A stretch of DNA of 8,895 bases, from positions 1 through 8,895 of the forward strand of contig NZ_CALBEX010000204.1 in assembly GCF_937889215.1 (NCBI RefSeq). Direction: 5' to 3'. The notes beneath the pieces are model-generated. The model worked only from the letters and a program-made list of their open reading frames with translations. It had not been told where the DNA came from and searched no databases. This document shows, in pieces, positions 1-6,191 of this stretch (its first letter is position 1; each line of letters begins with the position of its first letter). The DNA comes from an uncultured Limnohabitans sp. (GTDB lineage: Bacteria; Pseudomonadota; Gammaproteobacteria; Burkholderiales; Burkholderiaceae_C). The translations under genes and the position numbers were made by a program.

Positions 1-681
1 GCGGGTACGGGTTTGCCTGACAGATATCTTGATTATGCGAATACATTTGGAACCACAAGCTCGGCACTGCCTTTGACAGTGGGTTGGGCGCGTGACGGCC
101 GTGACAGCGCCTTGGTGCCGACCCAAGGCACGTTGCAGCGCTTTAACGCGGATGTGAGTGTGGCGGGCGACGTGCGTTACATTCGCAGCAGTTACCAGTT
201 CCAGCAGTACATTCCCATCACCAAAAAATACACTTTTGCCTTCAACACCGATCTGGGTTGGGGCCAAGGCCTCAAAGGCCAACCATATCCCTTGTTTAAA
301 AACTTTTATGTGGGTGGGCTGGGCAGCGTGCGAGGGTTTGAACAGTCCACTTTGGGCCCCAGCGAACCGACCAGTTTGACAAACACGGCCCCTATTTATT
401 TGGGTGGCCCGAAAAAGTTCGTTCTCAATGCAGAAGTCCTGATGCCTTTTCCGGGTGTGGGCAACGACCGCACATTGCGCTTGTTCGGGTTTACCGATGT
501 CGGGCGTGCTTTTGGCGAGGACGAAAAGGTATCCTTGGGAGAGCTTCGCGCCTCCGCAGGCATCGGTTTGAGCTGGATTTCACCGATGGGCCCCTTGCGC
601 TTTTCTTATGCCACGCCCATACGCAAGCAGACAAACGATAAAATCCAGCGACTTCAATTCCAAATCGGAACTTCTTTCTAA
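1..681 (+). CDS. bamA: Outer membrane protein assembly factor BamA, C-terminal barrel (5' end outside window)
   Basis: The reading frame is open from base 1 and ends at TAA 679-681, leaving the last 226 residues. BamA is the outer-membrane core of the BAM complex, which folds and inserts beta-barrel proteins. The fragment lies within the Omp85 barrel. It has alternating amphipathic strands, the diagnostic VRGF motif of the loop-6 lid at about fragment residues 110-113 (preceded by GGLGS), and the strand segment GPLRFSYATP near the end. It closes with a C-terminal Phe (IGTSF), the usual outer-membrane barrel signature. The periplasmic POTRA repeats are expected upstream of the window. A TTG at base 13 is not a real start; the frame continues through it to the edge. 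The stop shares its last A with the ompH ATG (TAATG), as expected for coupled bamA-skp genes. Family identity is very secure; only the N-terminal half is unseen. Confidence 0.95.
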   Translation, partial: AGTGLPDRYLDYANTFGTTSSALPLTVGWARDGRDSALVPTQGTLQRFNADVSVAGDVRYIRSSYQFQQYIPITKKYTFAFNTDLGWGQGLKGQPYPLFKNFYVGGLGSVRGFEQSTLGPSEPTSLTNTAPIYLGGPKKFVLNAEVLMPFPGVGNDRTLRLFGFTDVGRAFGEDEKVSLGELRASAGIGLSWISPMGPLRFSYATPIRKQTNDKIQRLQFQIGTSF

Positions 682-1199
682 TGAACACGTTTCGTCTAAA
701 ACTCTCCATGTTCTTGTTGGCTGCGGCCACATCATTGACTGGCTTGGCACAGGCACAAGACTTCAAGATGGGTTTCGTCAACACCGAGCGCATCTTCCGC
801 GAGGCCGAGACAGCCAAACAAGCCCAAGTCAAACTCGAGCAGGAATTTTCCCGCCGGGAAAAAGAATTGGTGGAAACCGGCAACAACCTCAAGCTCTCGT
901 CAGAAAAGTTCGAACGCGAAGCGCCCACTTTGGCTGAGTCTCAGCGCACGGCGCGCCAAAAACAATTGATCGACCAAGACCGTGAGTTCCAGCGTAAACG
1001 CCGTGAGTTCCAGGAAGACCTGAACACCCGTAAAAATGAAGAGCAGCAGTTGGTCGTCGAACGTGCCAACCGTGCCGTCAAGCAAGTGGCTGAATCTGAA
1101 AAATACGATGTGATTTTTCAGGAAGCCGTGTATGTCAATCCTAAGCACGACATCACCGAAAAGGTCATCAAGGTGCTTAACGCCTCGTTGGTCAAATAA
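681..1199 (+). CDS. skp: Periplasmic chaperone Skp/OmpH family
   Basis: 172 residues, slightly longer than E. coli Skp (161). Residues 1-25 form a Sec signal peptide: basic Asn-Thr-Phe-Arg-Leu-Lys start, hydrophobic [14 protein letters not shown] core and an AQA cleavage site before QDF. The mature part opens with the OmpH-family strand [15 protein letters not shown], then has a long Glu/Lys/Arg/Gln-rich stretch at about residues 40-120. This matches the helical coiled-coil tentacles of the Skp trimer that clasp unfolded outer-membrane proteins between the Sec translocon and BAM. The C-terminal strand ([14 protein letters not shown]) returns to the trimer body. The ATG overlaps the bamA stop by one base, and only a weak GGAA lies about 11 nt upstream, so coupling to bamA translation is likely. 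Placement between bamA and lpxD is the conserved proteobacterial order. Confidence 0.93.
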   Translation: MNTFRLKLSMFLLAAATSLTGLAQAQDFKMGFVNTERIFREAETAKQAQVKLEQEFSRREKELVETGNNLKLSSEKFEREAPTLAESQRTARQKQLIDQDREFQRKRREFQEDLNTRKNEEQQLVVERANRAVKQVAESEKYDVIFQEAVYVNPKHDITEKVIKVLNASLVK

Positions 1200-1222
1200 T
1201 TACTTCTGGCCGGTTTGTCTTT

Positions 1223-2209
1223 GTGCCTTTGACGCTCGCCACTCTGGTTGATCGACTTGGCGGCCGCTTGTGTGGCGATCCTGCTTGGGCCATCGGTGGC
1301 TTGGCGCCTTTGCAATCAGCCGGGCCCGACCAGATCAGTTTCCTCAGCCACCCCAAATACCAAAGCCAACTCGCTGCCAGCCAAGCTGGTTGCGTGATCG
1401 TAGCGCCCGCCTTTGAGGCGCTGGCCTGCAACGGGCGTTCGGCCATTGTGACCGAAGATCCGTACCTGTACTTTGCTCGCCTGACCCTTTTGTGGAAGCA
1501 AACCCAAGGTGTCAGTCCCGGGCCTCGCATTCACCCCAGCGCCGTCATCGACCCGGGTGCTTGGGTGGCCGAGGATGCCGTCATTGGCCCCTTGTGCGTC
1601 GTTGAGCGCGGAGCCCGTGTTGGTTCGGGCACAGTCCTGAAGTCGCGTGTGACTTTGTCGGAAGGCTGCTCTGTGGGGTCGCGTTGCATCCTGCATTCGG
1701 GGGTCGTTATCGGCGCAGACGGTTTTGGTTTTGCCCAACACCAGGGGCAATGGGAAAAAATTGAACAACTGGGGGCGGTGCGCATCGGCGACGATGTGGA
1801 AATCGGCGCCAACACTTGCATTGACCGCGGCGCGTTGGATGACACCGTGATTGAAAACGGCGTCAAACTCGACAACCTGATTCAGATCGGCCACAACGTG
1901 CACATCGGTGCCCACACAGCCTTGGCCGGTTGCGTGGGTGTGGCCGGCAGTGCGCGCATCGGTGCCCATTGCACCGTGGGGGGCGGGGCGGTGGTGCTGG
2001 GGCACTTGACGCTGGCCGACCATGTGCACATTTCAGCGGCCTCAGTGGTGACCCGGTCCATTTTGCAGCCAGGGCAATACACCGGCATGTTCCCTTTGGA
2101 CAGCAATGCCAACTGGGAAAAGAACGCGGCCAGCCTCAAACAACTTTCCCGCTTGCGTGAACGCATCAAGGCGCTGGAGAGCGAGATTCATAAAAACAAG
2201 GAAACATGA
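1223..2209 (+). CDS. lpxD: UDP-3-O-(3-hydroxyacyl)glucosamine N-acyltransferase LpxD
   Basis: 328 residues, near the usual length. LpxD transfers a 3-hydroxyacyl chain from ACP to the 2-amine of UDP-3-O-acyl-glucosamine, the third step of lipid A synthesis, in the cytoplasm. Residues 1-100 are the N-terminal uridine-binding domain ([12 protein letters not shown], then [15 protein letters not shown]). From about 100 to 280 run left-handed beta-helix hexapeptide repeats ([IV]G-x4). The catalytic His is H224 in QIGHNV, equivalent to E. coli H239. A C-terminal helix ([16 protein letters not shown]) follows. The start is GTG, chosen because the protein then begins as family members do; there is no clear ribosome-binding site, so coupling to ompH 23 nt upstream is likely. 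At the E. coli M290 'acyl ruler' position my alignment places V275. The stop overlaps the upstream ATG of fabZ (ATGA). Confidence 0.95.
   Translation: MPLTLATLVDRLGGRLCGDPAWAIGGLAPLQSAGPDQISFLSHPKYQSQLAASQAGCVIVAPAFEALACNGRSAIVTEDPYLYFARLTLLWKQTQGVSPGPRIHPSAVIDPGAWVAEDAVIGPLCVVERGARVGSGTVLKSRVTLSEGCSVGSRCILHSGVVIGADGFGFAQHQGQWEKIEQLGAVRIGDDVEIGANTCIDRGALDDTVIENGVKLDNLIQIGHNVHIGAHTALAGCVGVAGSARIGAHCTVGGGAVVLGHLTLADHVHISAASVVTRSILQPGQYTGMFPLDSNANWEKNAASLKQLSRLRERIKALESEIHKNKET
2198..2203 (+). promoter_or_regulatory. Ribosome-binding site that favours the second fabZ ATG
   Basis: AAGGAA sits inside the last codons of lpxD. Three in-frame ATGs follow, at 2206, 2212 and 2215. The first is only 2 nt from this site, too close for normal initiation; the second is 8 nt away, the normal spacing. 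The ATG at 2206 overlaps the lpxD stop and could still be used by reinitiating ribosomes. Confidence 0.55.
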
Positions 2210-2211
2210 CC

Positions 2212-2658
2212 ATGATGGACATCCACAAAATTCTCAAACAGTTGCCGCACCGCTACCCCATCTTGCTGGTGGACCGCGTGCTTGAACTCGAAAAAGGCGT
2301 GCGCATCAAGGCGCTGAAAAACGTGTCCATCAATGAGCCGCATTTTCAGGGGCACTTTCCGCACCGCCCGGTGATGCCGGGGGTGCTGATGCTCGAAGCC
2401 CTGGCCCAGGCGGCTGCTTTGCTGGCTTTCGATACCTTGGGTGAGACACCCGATGACCAGACCGTGTATTACTTTGCGGGCATCGATGGTGCACGCTTCA
2501 AGCGCCCGGTGGAGCCTGGCGATCAGCTGATCTTGGAGGTGGAGCTCGACCGCATGAAGGCCGGCATCTTCAAGTTCAAGGCACGCGCCAAGGTGGGCGA
2601 TGAGATCGCCGCCGAGGCCGAGTTGATGTGCACCATGCGGAAAATCCCGCAGGCTTGA
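2212..2658 (+). CDS. fabZ: 3-hydroxyacyl-[acyl-carrier-protein] dehydratase FabZ
   Basis: 148 residues from this start (150 if the ATG at 2206 is used); E. coli FabZ has 151. It dehydrates 3-hydroxyacyl-ACP to trans-2-enoyl-ACP in type II fatty-acid synthesis, in the cytoplasm. The hot-dog fold is plain: the N-terminal [19 protein letters not shown] signature, then [20 protein letters not shown] carrying the catalytic His of GHFP and Glu of LEAL. These are H48 and E62 from this start, or H50 and E64 from the 2206 start, with the same 14-residue spacing as in Pseudomonas FabZ (H49/E63). A later [19 protein letters not shown] strand is also typical. Lying among the lpx genes it competes with LpxA and LpxD for 3-hydroxyacyl-ACP, a known balance point between phospholipid and lipid A. 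The start at 2212 is preferred on ribosome-site spacing. lpxA begins 5 nt after its stop. Confidence 0.95.
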   Translation: MMDIHKILKQLPHRYPILLVDRVLELEKGVRIKALKNVSINEPHFQGHFPHRPVMPGVLMLEALAQAAALLAFDTLGETPDDQTVYYFAGIDGARFKRPVEPGDQLILEVELDRMKAGIFKFKARAKVGDEIAAEAELMCTMRKIPQA

Positions 2659-2663
2659 GCATC

Positions 2664-3458
2664 ATGAGCCAAATCCATCCTACGGCCATCATCAGCCCGG
2701 GGGCCGAGCTTGATAACTCGGTGAGCGTGGGGCCATACAGCGTGATCGGACCCCATGTGCGCATCGGTGCCGGAACCACTGTGGCCAGCCACTGCGTGAT
2801 CGAGGGCCACACCACGATTGGCTGCGACAACCGGATTTTCCAGTTCAGCTCCTTGGGGGCAGTGCCCCAGGACAAGAAGTACAACAACGAGCCTTGTGAG
2901 TTGGTGATCGGGGACCGCAACACGGTCCGCGAGTTTTGCACCTTCAACATCGGCTCGCCTGGCGACCGGGCCGTGACTTCGGTGGGCAACGACAACTGGA
3001 TCATGGCTTATGTGCATTTGGCACACGACTGTCAGGTGGGCAACCATACGATTTTTGCCAACAACACGCAACTCGCAGGTCATGTGGTGGTCGATGATTG
3101 GGTGATCCTGGGTGGCTTCACCGTGGTGCACCAGTTTTGCCGCATTGGGGCGCACAGTTTCACGGCCATGAACACTTTGTTGTTCGCCGATCTGCCGCCT
3201 TTTGTGATGGCACAAGGCCAGCCAGCGCAAGCGCGTTCGATGAACTTTGAAGGCTTGCGCCGGCGCGGGTTTTCGGCCGAACGCATCAGTGCCGTCAAGG
3301 CCATGCACAAAGCGCTTTACCGTGACGGCCTGTCGCTCGGCGATGCCATGGCCCGCATTGCGGCTTTGGCCGTCGACAAGCCCGAGGCCCAGCCCGATGT
3401 GGACATGATGCTGGGCTTTTTGCAAGCCGCTTCACCCCAGCGCGGGATCGTGCGTTGA
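2664..3458 (+). CDS. lpxA: UDP-N-acetylglucosamine O-acyltransferase LpxA
   Basis: 264 residues (E. coli 262). LpxA attaches a 3-hydroxyacyl chain from ACP to the 3-OH of UDP-GlcNAc, the first step of lipid A synthesis. The protein opens [14 protein letters not shown] and runs as hexapeptide repeats of a left-handed beta-helix to about residue 185. A C-terminal helical part follows ([12 protein letters not shown], 195-206). The catalytic base is H121 in the motif HLAHDC (E. coli H125), with H118 matching H122 and D70/K72 matching D74/K76. Two substitutions stand out. M169 occupies the acyl-ruler position (E. coli G173; Pseudomonas aeruginosa M169). N95, in EFCTFNIGS, replaces E. coli H99 of the usual VTIHRGT motif. 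An in-frame GTG at 2628 lies inside fabZ and is a less likely start. The stop overlaps the lpxB TTG. Confidence 0.95.
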   Translation: MSQIHPTAIISPGAELDNSVSVGPYSVIGPHVRIGAGTTVASHCVIEGHTTIGCDNRIFQFSSLGAVPQDKKYNNEPCELVIGDRNTVREFCTFNIGSPGDRAVTSVGNDNWIMAYVHLAHDCQVGNHTIFANNTQLAGHVVVDDWVILGGFTVVHQFCRIGAHSFTAMNTLLFADLPPFVMAQGQPAQARSMNFEGLRRRGFSAERISAVKAMHKALYRDGLSLGDAMARIAALAVDKPEAQPDVDMMLGFLQAASPQRGIVR

Positions 3459-4633
3459 CACAACCCGCAGACTCGCCCGTGCCCAAAGCCCCTGCGGGGG
3501 CTTTGTCCTTTGCCATGGTGGCAGGAGAGGCCTCGGGTGATTTGCTGGCGGGTTTGCTGATAGAGGGCCTGCACTCGCGCTGGCCGCAGGCGCATGGAGT
3601 GGGTATTGGTGGGCCACGAATGCTGGCTCAAGGTTTTGACGCGTGGTGGCCACACGAAAAGTTAGCCGTGCGGGGTTATGTCGAGGTGCTGCGCCATTAC
3701 CGGGGCATCGTCGCCATTCGCGATCAGTTGCGTCAACGATTGCTGGCCCAGCCGCCCGACGTGTTCATCGGAGTCGACGCTCCTGACTTCAACCTTGACC
3801 TCGAATCCAAGCTCAAGGCTGCAGGTATTCCCACGGTGCATTTTGTGTGTCCCTCTATCTGGGCTTGGCGGCCTGATCGCATCGATAAGATTCGGCGCAG
3901 CGTGGACCACATGCTTTGCATTTTTCCCTTTGAGCCAGCGCTTTTGGCCCAGGCCGGGGTGCAGGCCACTTACGTCGGTCACCCCTTGGCGCAAACCATT
4001 CCCATGCAACCGGATCGCTTGGCGGCCCGTCAATCCCTGGGCCTGGATGCGCAAAGGCCCGTGGTGGCGGTTTTGCCGGGCAGCAGGCACTCTGAAATCG
4101 AGCACCTAACGCCCCGCTTTGCACAAGCCGCCCAAATCATGCAGCGACAAAACCCGGACTTGCAATTTGTCTTGCCCGCCATCCCCAGCTTGCAGGCCCG
4201 CATTCAGGCGCTCATCGATGCGCAAGGAGGTGTGCCGGGTTTGCAGGTGCTCCACGGCCAGTCGCACGCCGCGCTGGCCGCGTGTGACGTGACCTTGATC
4301 GCCAGTGGCACGGCCACGCTGGAGGCAGCTTTGTTTAAGCGCCCTATGGTCATTGGCTACCACATGAATTGGATCAGTTGGCAGATCATGAAGCGCCAAC
4401 AGCTACAGCCCTGGGTGGGTCTGCCCAACATCCTGAGCGAGGACTTTGTGGTGCCCGAGTTTTTGCAGGACCGCTGCACGCCCGAGGCCTTGGCCCACGC
4501 TTGTCTGTCCTGGTTGTCCGCGCCTGACCGGGTGGACGCCTTGCAGTTCCGATTTCAACAATTGCACCTGGCCTTGCAGCGTGACACAGCCCAGCTCTCG
4601 ACCCATGCCCTCGAAAAAGTCCTCTCGCGTTGA
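3455..4633 (+). CDS. lpxB: Lipid-A-disaccharide synthase LpxB
   Basis: 392 residues from the TTG that overlaps the lpxA stop (TTGA); E. coli LpxB has 382. This GT19-family glycosyltransferase joins 2,3-diacylglucosamine-1-phosphate (lipid X) and UDP-2,3-diacylglucosamine at the inner face of the cytoplasmic membrane. Visible motifs are [13 protein letters not shown] (21-33), [12 protein letters not shown] (106-117, with the conserved D108), [27 protein letters not shown] (207-216, conserved R211) and [10 protein letters not shown] (284-293) of the nucleotide-sugar site. The first 17 residues are a poorly conserved Pro/Ala-rich lead-in, so the true start is uncertain: in-frame GTG 3479, TTG 3503 and ATG 3515 are alternatives, and the ATG would clip the first beta strand. 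A 9-bp hairpin (3484-3505) lies in this lead-in. A weak GGGA is 7 nt before the TTG. Confidence 0.93.
   Translation: MTQPADSPVPKAPAGALSFAMVAGEASGDLLAGLLIEGLHSRWPQAHGVGIGGPRMLAQGFDAWWPHEKLAVRGYVEVLRHYRGIVAIRDQLRQRLLAQPPDVFIGVDAPDFNLDLESKLKAAGIPTVHFVCPSIWAWRPDRIDKIRRSVDHMLCIFPFEPALLAQAGVQATYVGHPLAQTIPMQPDRLAARQSLGLDAQRPVVAVLPGSRHSEIEHLTPRFAQAAQIMQRQNPDLQFVLPAIPSLQARIQALIDAQGGVPGLQVLHGQSHAALAACDVTLIASGTATLEAALFKRPMVIGYHMNWISWQIMKRQQLQPWVGLPNILSEDFVVPEFLQDRCTPEALAHACLSWLSAPDRVDALQFRFQQLHLALQRDTAQLSTHALEKVLSR
3484..3505 (+). other. Perfect 9-bp terminator-like hairpin in the lpxB 5' end
   Basis: CAAAGCCCC (3484-3492) and GGGGCTTTG (3497-3505) are exact complements separated by the tetraloop TGCG. 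The shape is that of an intrinsic terminator stem, but the following TCCTTTG is an interrupted rather than clean U-tract, so full termination is not supported. It sits 26 nt past the lpxA stop and inside the probable lpxB N-terminal codons. It might be an attenuator, an mRNA-processing or stability element, or chance from Pro-Ala-Gly codons. Confidence 0.5.
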
Positions 4634-5222
4634 GCAATCCGCCTTGCTTTTTCACGTCTCCGGCTTGACGGCAGGTGTTGACGAGGCCGGGCGCGGGCCA
4701 TTGGCTGGCCCGGTGGTCGCCGCCGCTGTGATCCTCGATGATTTGAACCCGATTCGCGGACTGAACGACTCGAAAAAACTCTCGGCCAAGCGCCGCGAAG
4801 CCTTGTTTGACGAAATCCGGGCGCGTGCCTTGTGCTGCGCGATCGCTGAGGCGTCGGTGCAAGAAATTGACCAAATCAACATCTTGCAAGCCACTCTGTT
4901 GGCCATGAAGCGGGCCGTGGAGGGCTTGCGCCTGCCGCCCAAACTGGTGCTGGTCGATGGCAACCGATTGCCCTTGCTGCCCATGCAAGCCGAAGCCATT
5001 GTCAAAGGCGATGCGCTGGTGCCGGCCATCTCGGCCGCTTCCATTTTGGCCAAGGTGCACCGTGACCGCTTGTGCCAGGCGATGCACCAACAATTTCCCT
5101 TGTATGGGTTTGACCAACACAAGGGCTATGGCACAGCCCAGCATTTGGCCGCTTTGCAAGCGCACGGCCCAGCGGACTGTCACCGCATGACATTTGCCCC
5201 TGTGGCCAGGAGTGTGAGATGA
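4605..5222 (+). CDS. rnhB: Ribonuclease HII
   Basis: 205 residues (E. coli 198). RNase HII cleaves the RNA strand of RNA-DNA hybrids and starts removal of single misincorporated ribonucleotides from DNA. The four acidic metal ligands are visible: D26 and E27 in [13 protein letters not shown]118 in LVDGNR and D136 in [14 protein letters not shown], with the last two 18 residues apart as in E. coli. Further motifs are [12 protein letters not shown] (54-65), [10 protein letters not shown] (146-155) and HKGYGTAQH (172-180), whose Tyr belongs to the family's junction-recognition motif. The frame is open far upstream inside lpxB, but homology begins only near residue 20. The ATG at 4605, in a 29-nt overlap with lpxB, is the only nearby ATG; TTG 4644 is an alternative. 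No clear ribosome site is seen, so coupling to lpxB is likely. The lpxB-rnhB linkage is widely conserved. Confidence 0.94.
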   Translation: MPSKKSSRVEQSALLFHVSGLTAGVDEAGRGPLAGPVVAAAVILDDLNPIRGLNDSKKLSAKRREALFDEIRARALCCAIAEASVQEIDQINILQATLLAMKRAVEGLRLPPKLVLVDGNRLPLLPMQAEAIVKGDALVPAISAASILAKVHRDRLCQAMHQQFPLYGFDQHKGYGTAQHLAALQAHGPADCHRMTFAPVARSVR

Positions 5223-5992
5223 AACCGATCAGTTCGCGGGATAACCCACACCTCAAAGCCTGGCGGCGTTTGGCCCAAGACAGCACGGCTTACCGCAAGG
5301 CGGGTCAATTCTGGCTGGAGGGCGATCACCTGTGCCGCGCCGCCTTGCAGCGTGGCGTGCGTCCGCTGCAGGTGGTGTTGACCGAGTCGTTTCAAGCCGA
5401 GCAGGGCGAACAATGGCTGGGGCTGACCGATCAAGTGTTTGTGGTGCCCGATGCCTTGTTTGCCAGCCTCAGTGGCTTGGAGTCACCTGCCCGCATGGGT
5501 TTTGTGGTGGCATGGCAAGCCGCCCATGAGGTGCTGACAGATGTTCCTACAGTGGTGCTTGACCGATTGCAGGACGCGGGCAATGTGGGAGCCATTTTGC
5601 GCTGTGCCTCGGCTTTTGGTTACCGCCAGGTGTTGGCCATCAAGGGCACGGCGGCCTTGTGGTCGCCCAAGGTGCTGCGCTCAGGGATGGGAGCACATTT
5701 TGGCCTGCATCTGGTCGAGGCGCTCAGCGAGGCCGATGTAGCGGCTTTGCAGGTCCCATTGCTCACCACCAGCTCGCACAAGGGGCCTTTTTTGCACGCT
5801 TTGTTGCAAGTGGGTGATTTGCCGCAAAAGTGTGCGTGGGTCTTCGGGCACGAAGGGCAGGGCGTCAGCGCGAACCTTATGGCCATGGCCCGGCACCAGG
5901 TGCGCATTGCCCAGCCGGGCGGCGAAGAGTCTTTGAACGTGGCTACGGCAGCAGCGATTTGTCTGCATGCCAGTGCGACGGCTTTTTTGTAA
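5219..5992 (+). CDS. SpoU/TrmH-family RNA 2'-O-methyltransferase (target unknown)
   Basis: 257 residues. The N-terminal part (about 1-100) looks like the substrate-binding domain of the family: [17 protein letters not shown], then [13 protein letters not shown]. The C-terminal part (110-257) is the SPOUT trefoil-knot domain with all three motifs: motif 1 [18 protein letters not shown] (113-130; N122 and the catalytic-type R128), motif 2 [10 protein letters not shown] (208-217) and motif 3 [18 protein letters not shown] (229-246). It should methylate a ribose 2'-OH of rRNA or tRNA using S-adenosylmethionine. The nucleotide cannot be read from the sequence, so no symbol is given; RlmB/YsgA-like enzymes are the nearest style. 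A good AGGAG (5208-5212) lies 6 nt before the ATG, which overlaps the rnhB stop (ATGA). It is the last gene of the run; the run of T near its end has no convincing stem before it. Confidence 0.88.
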   Translation: MKPISSRDNPHLKAWRRLAQDSTAYRKAGQFWLEGDHLCRAALQRGVRPLQVVLTESFQAEQGEQWLGLTDQVFVVPDALFASLSGLESPARMGFVVAWQAAHEVLTDVPTVVLDRLQDAGNVGAILRCASAFGYRQVLAIKGTAALWSPKVLRSGMGAHFGLHLVEALSEADVAALQVPLLTTSSHKGPFLHALLQVGDLPQKCAWVFGHEGQGVSANLMAMARHQVRIAQPGGEESLNVATAAAICLHASATAFL

Positions 5993-6030
5993 TGATTTTG
6001 TAGTCTATGAGGCAGGCTTTGAGGTCAGAT

Positions 6031-6064
6031 TTGTCAGGGTTTTCATTGAGTACTCGGCTATAAT
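6031..6064 (+). promoter_or_regulatory. Probable carAB promoter
   Basis: A perfect TATAAT at 6059-6064 lies in the only sizeable gap between genes. A start near 6070-6072 would give a leader of about 120 nt. The -35 is poor: TTGTCA at 6031-6036 is 22 bp away, beyond normal spacing, and the 17-bp position reads AGGGTT. An 8-bp palindrome GAGTACTC (6048-6055) lies just upstream of the -10. A weak -35 suggests dependence on an activator, or simply a modest promoter. Confidence 0.55.
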
Positions 6065-6070
6065 AGTGGG

Positions 6071-6191
6071 CTTTCCCGCATCAACCTGTACGCCACAGTC
6101 CATCTCAGGTCCAATCCTTTAACAAGCAGCCCAAAAGAGATCACATCTCTGGTGAGTGCTGAGGCGTACCCGAACTATTCCGGAGAACCCA
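6071..6191 (+). promoter_or_regulatory. carA 5' leader with two competing pairings
   Basis: This covers the region between the likely transcription start and the carA GTG. Hairpin A pairs AGAGAT (6136-6141) with ATCTCT (6145-6150) around a 3-nt loop. Helix B pairs TCTCTGG (6146-6152) with CCGGAGA (6180-6186), seven pairs with one U-G, enclosing 27 nt. The two share 6146-6150 and cannot coexist, and helix B buries the carA ribosome site. No leader peptide, intrinsic terminator or known riboswitch class was recognised. The pairing is seen in the sequence; a regulatory role is inferred. Confidence 0.35.
6182..6187 (+). promoter_or_regulatory. carA ribosome-binding site fixing the GTG start
   Basis: GGAGAA ends 4 nt before GTG 6192, and its GGAG core is 6 nt away. 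This supports 6192 over the earlier in-frame GTG at 6156, which would add 12 residues not expected in CarA and has no such site. Confidence 0.75.

Noticed and set aside
1200..1222. Promoter or terminator between ompH and lpxD
   Set aside because: The 23-nt gap contains no hairpin, -10/-35 pair or clear ribosome site.
2628..2630. GTG inside fabZ as the lpxA start
   Set aside because: ATG 2664 gives the normal LpxA length and N-terminus; the 12 extra residues are fabZ codons read in another frame.
2523..3425. 300-codon open frame on the - strand opposite fabZ/lpxA
   Set aside because: Rich in His, Val and Asp with no motif; it arises from the hexapeptide-repeat codons of lpxA read in reverse.
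4386..5183. 265-codon open frame on the - strand opposite lpxB/rnhB
   Set aside because: Shadow of two well-supported + strand genes, with low-complexity Gln/Gly/Arg/Ala content and no domain.
5960..5995. Intrinsic terminator at the end of the methyltransferase gene (run of six T at 5983-5988)
   Set aside because: Only a 3-bp GCC/GGC stem can be drawn before the T-run, too weak to call; some read-through into carAB may occur.
6031..6036. TTGTCA as a proper -35 box for the carAB promoter
   Set aside because: The 22-bp spacing to TATAAT is outside the sigma-70 range of about 15-19, so it was noted but not accepted as a functional -35.
6156..6158. Upstream in-frame GTG as the carA start
   Set aside because: It adds 12 residues not expected for CarA and lacks a ribosome site, whereas GTG 6192 has GGAG at correct spacing.
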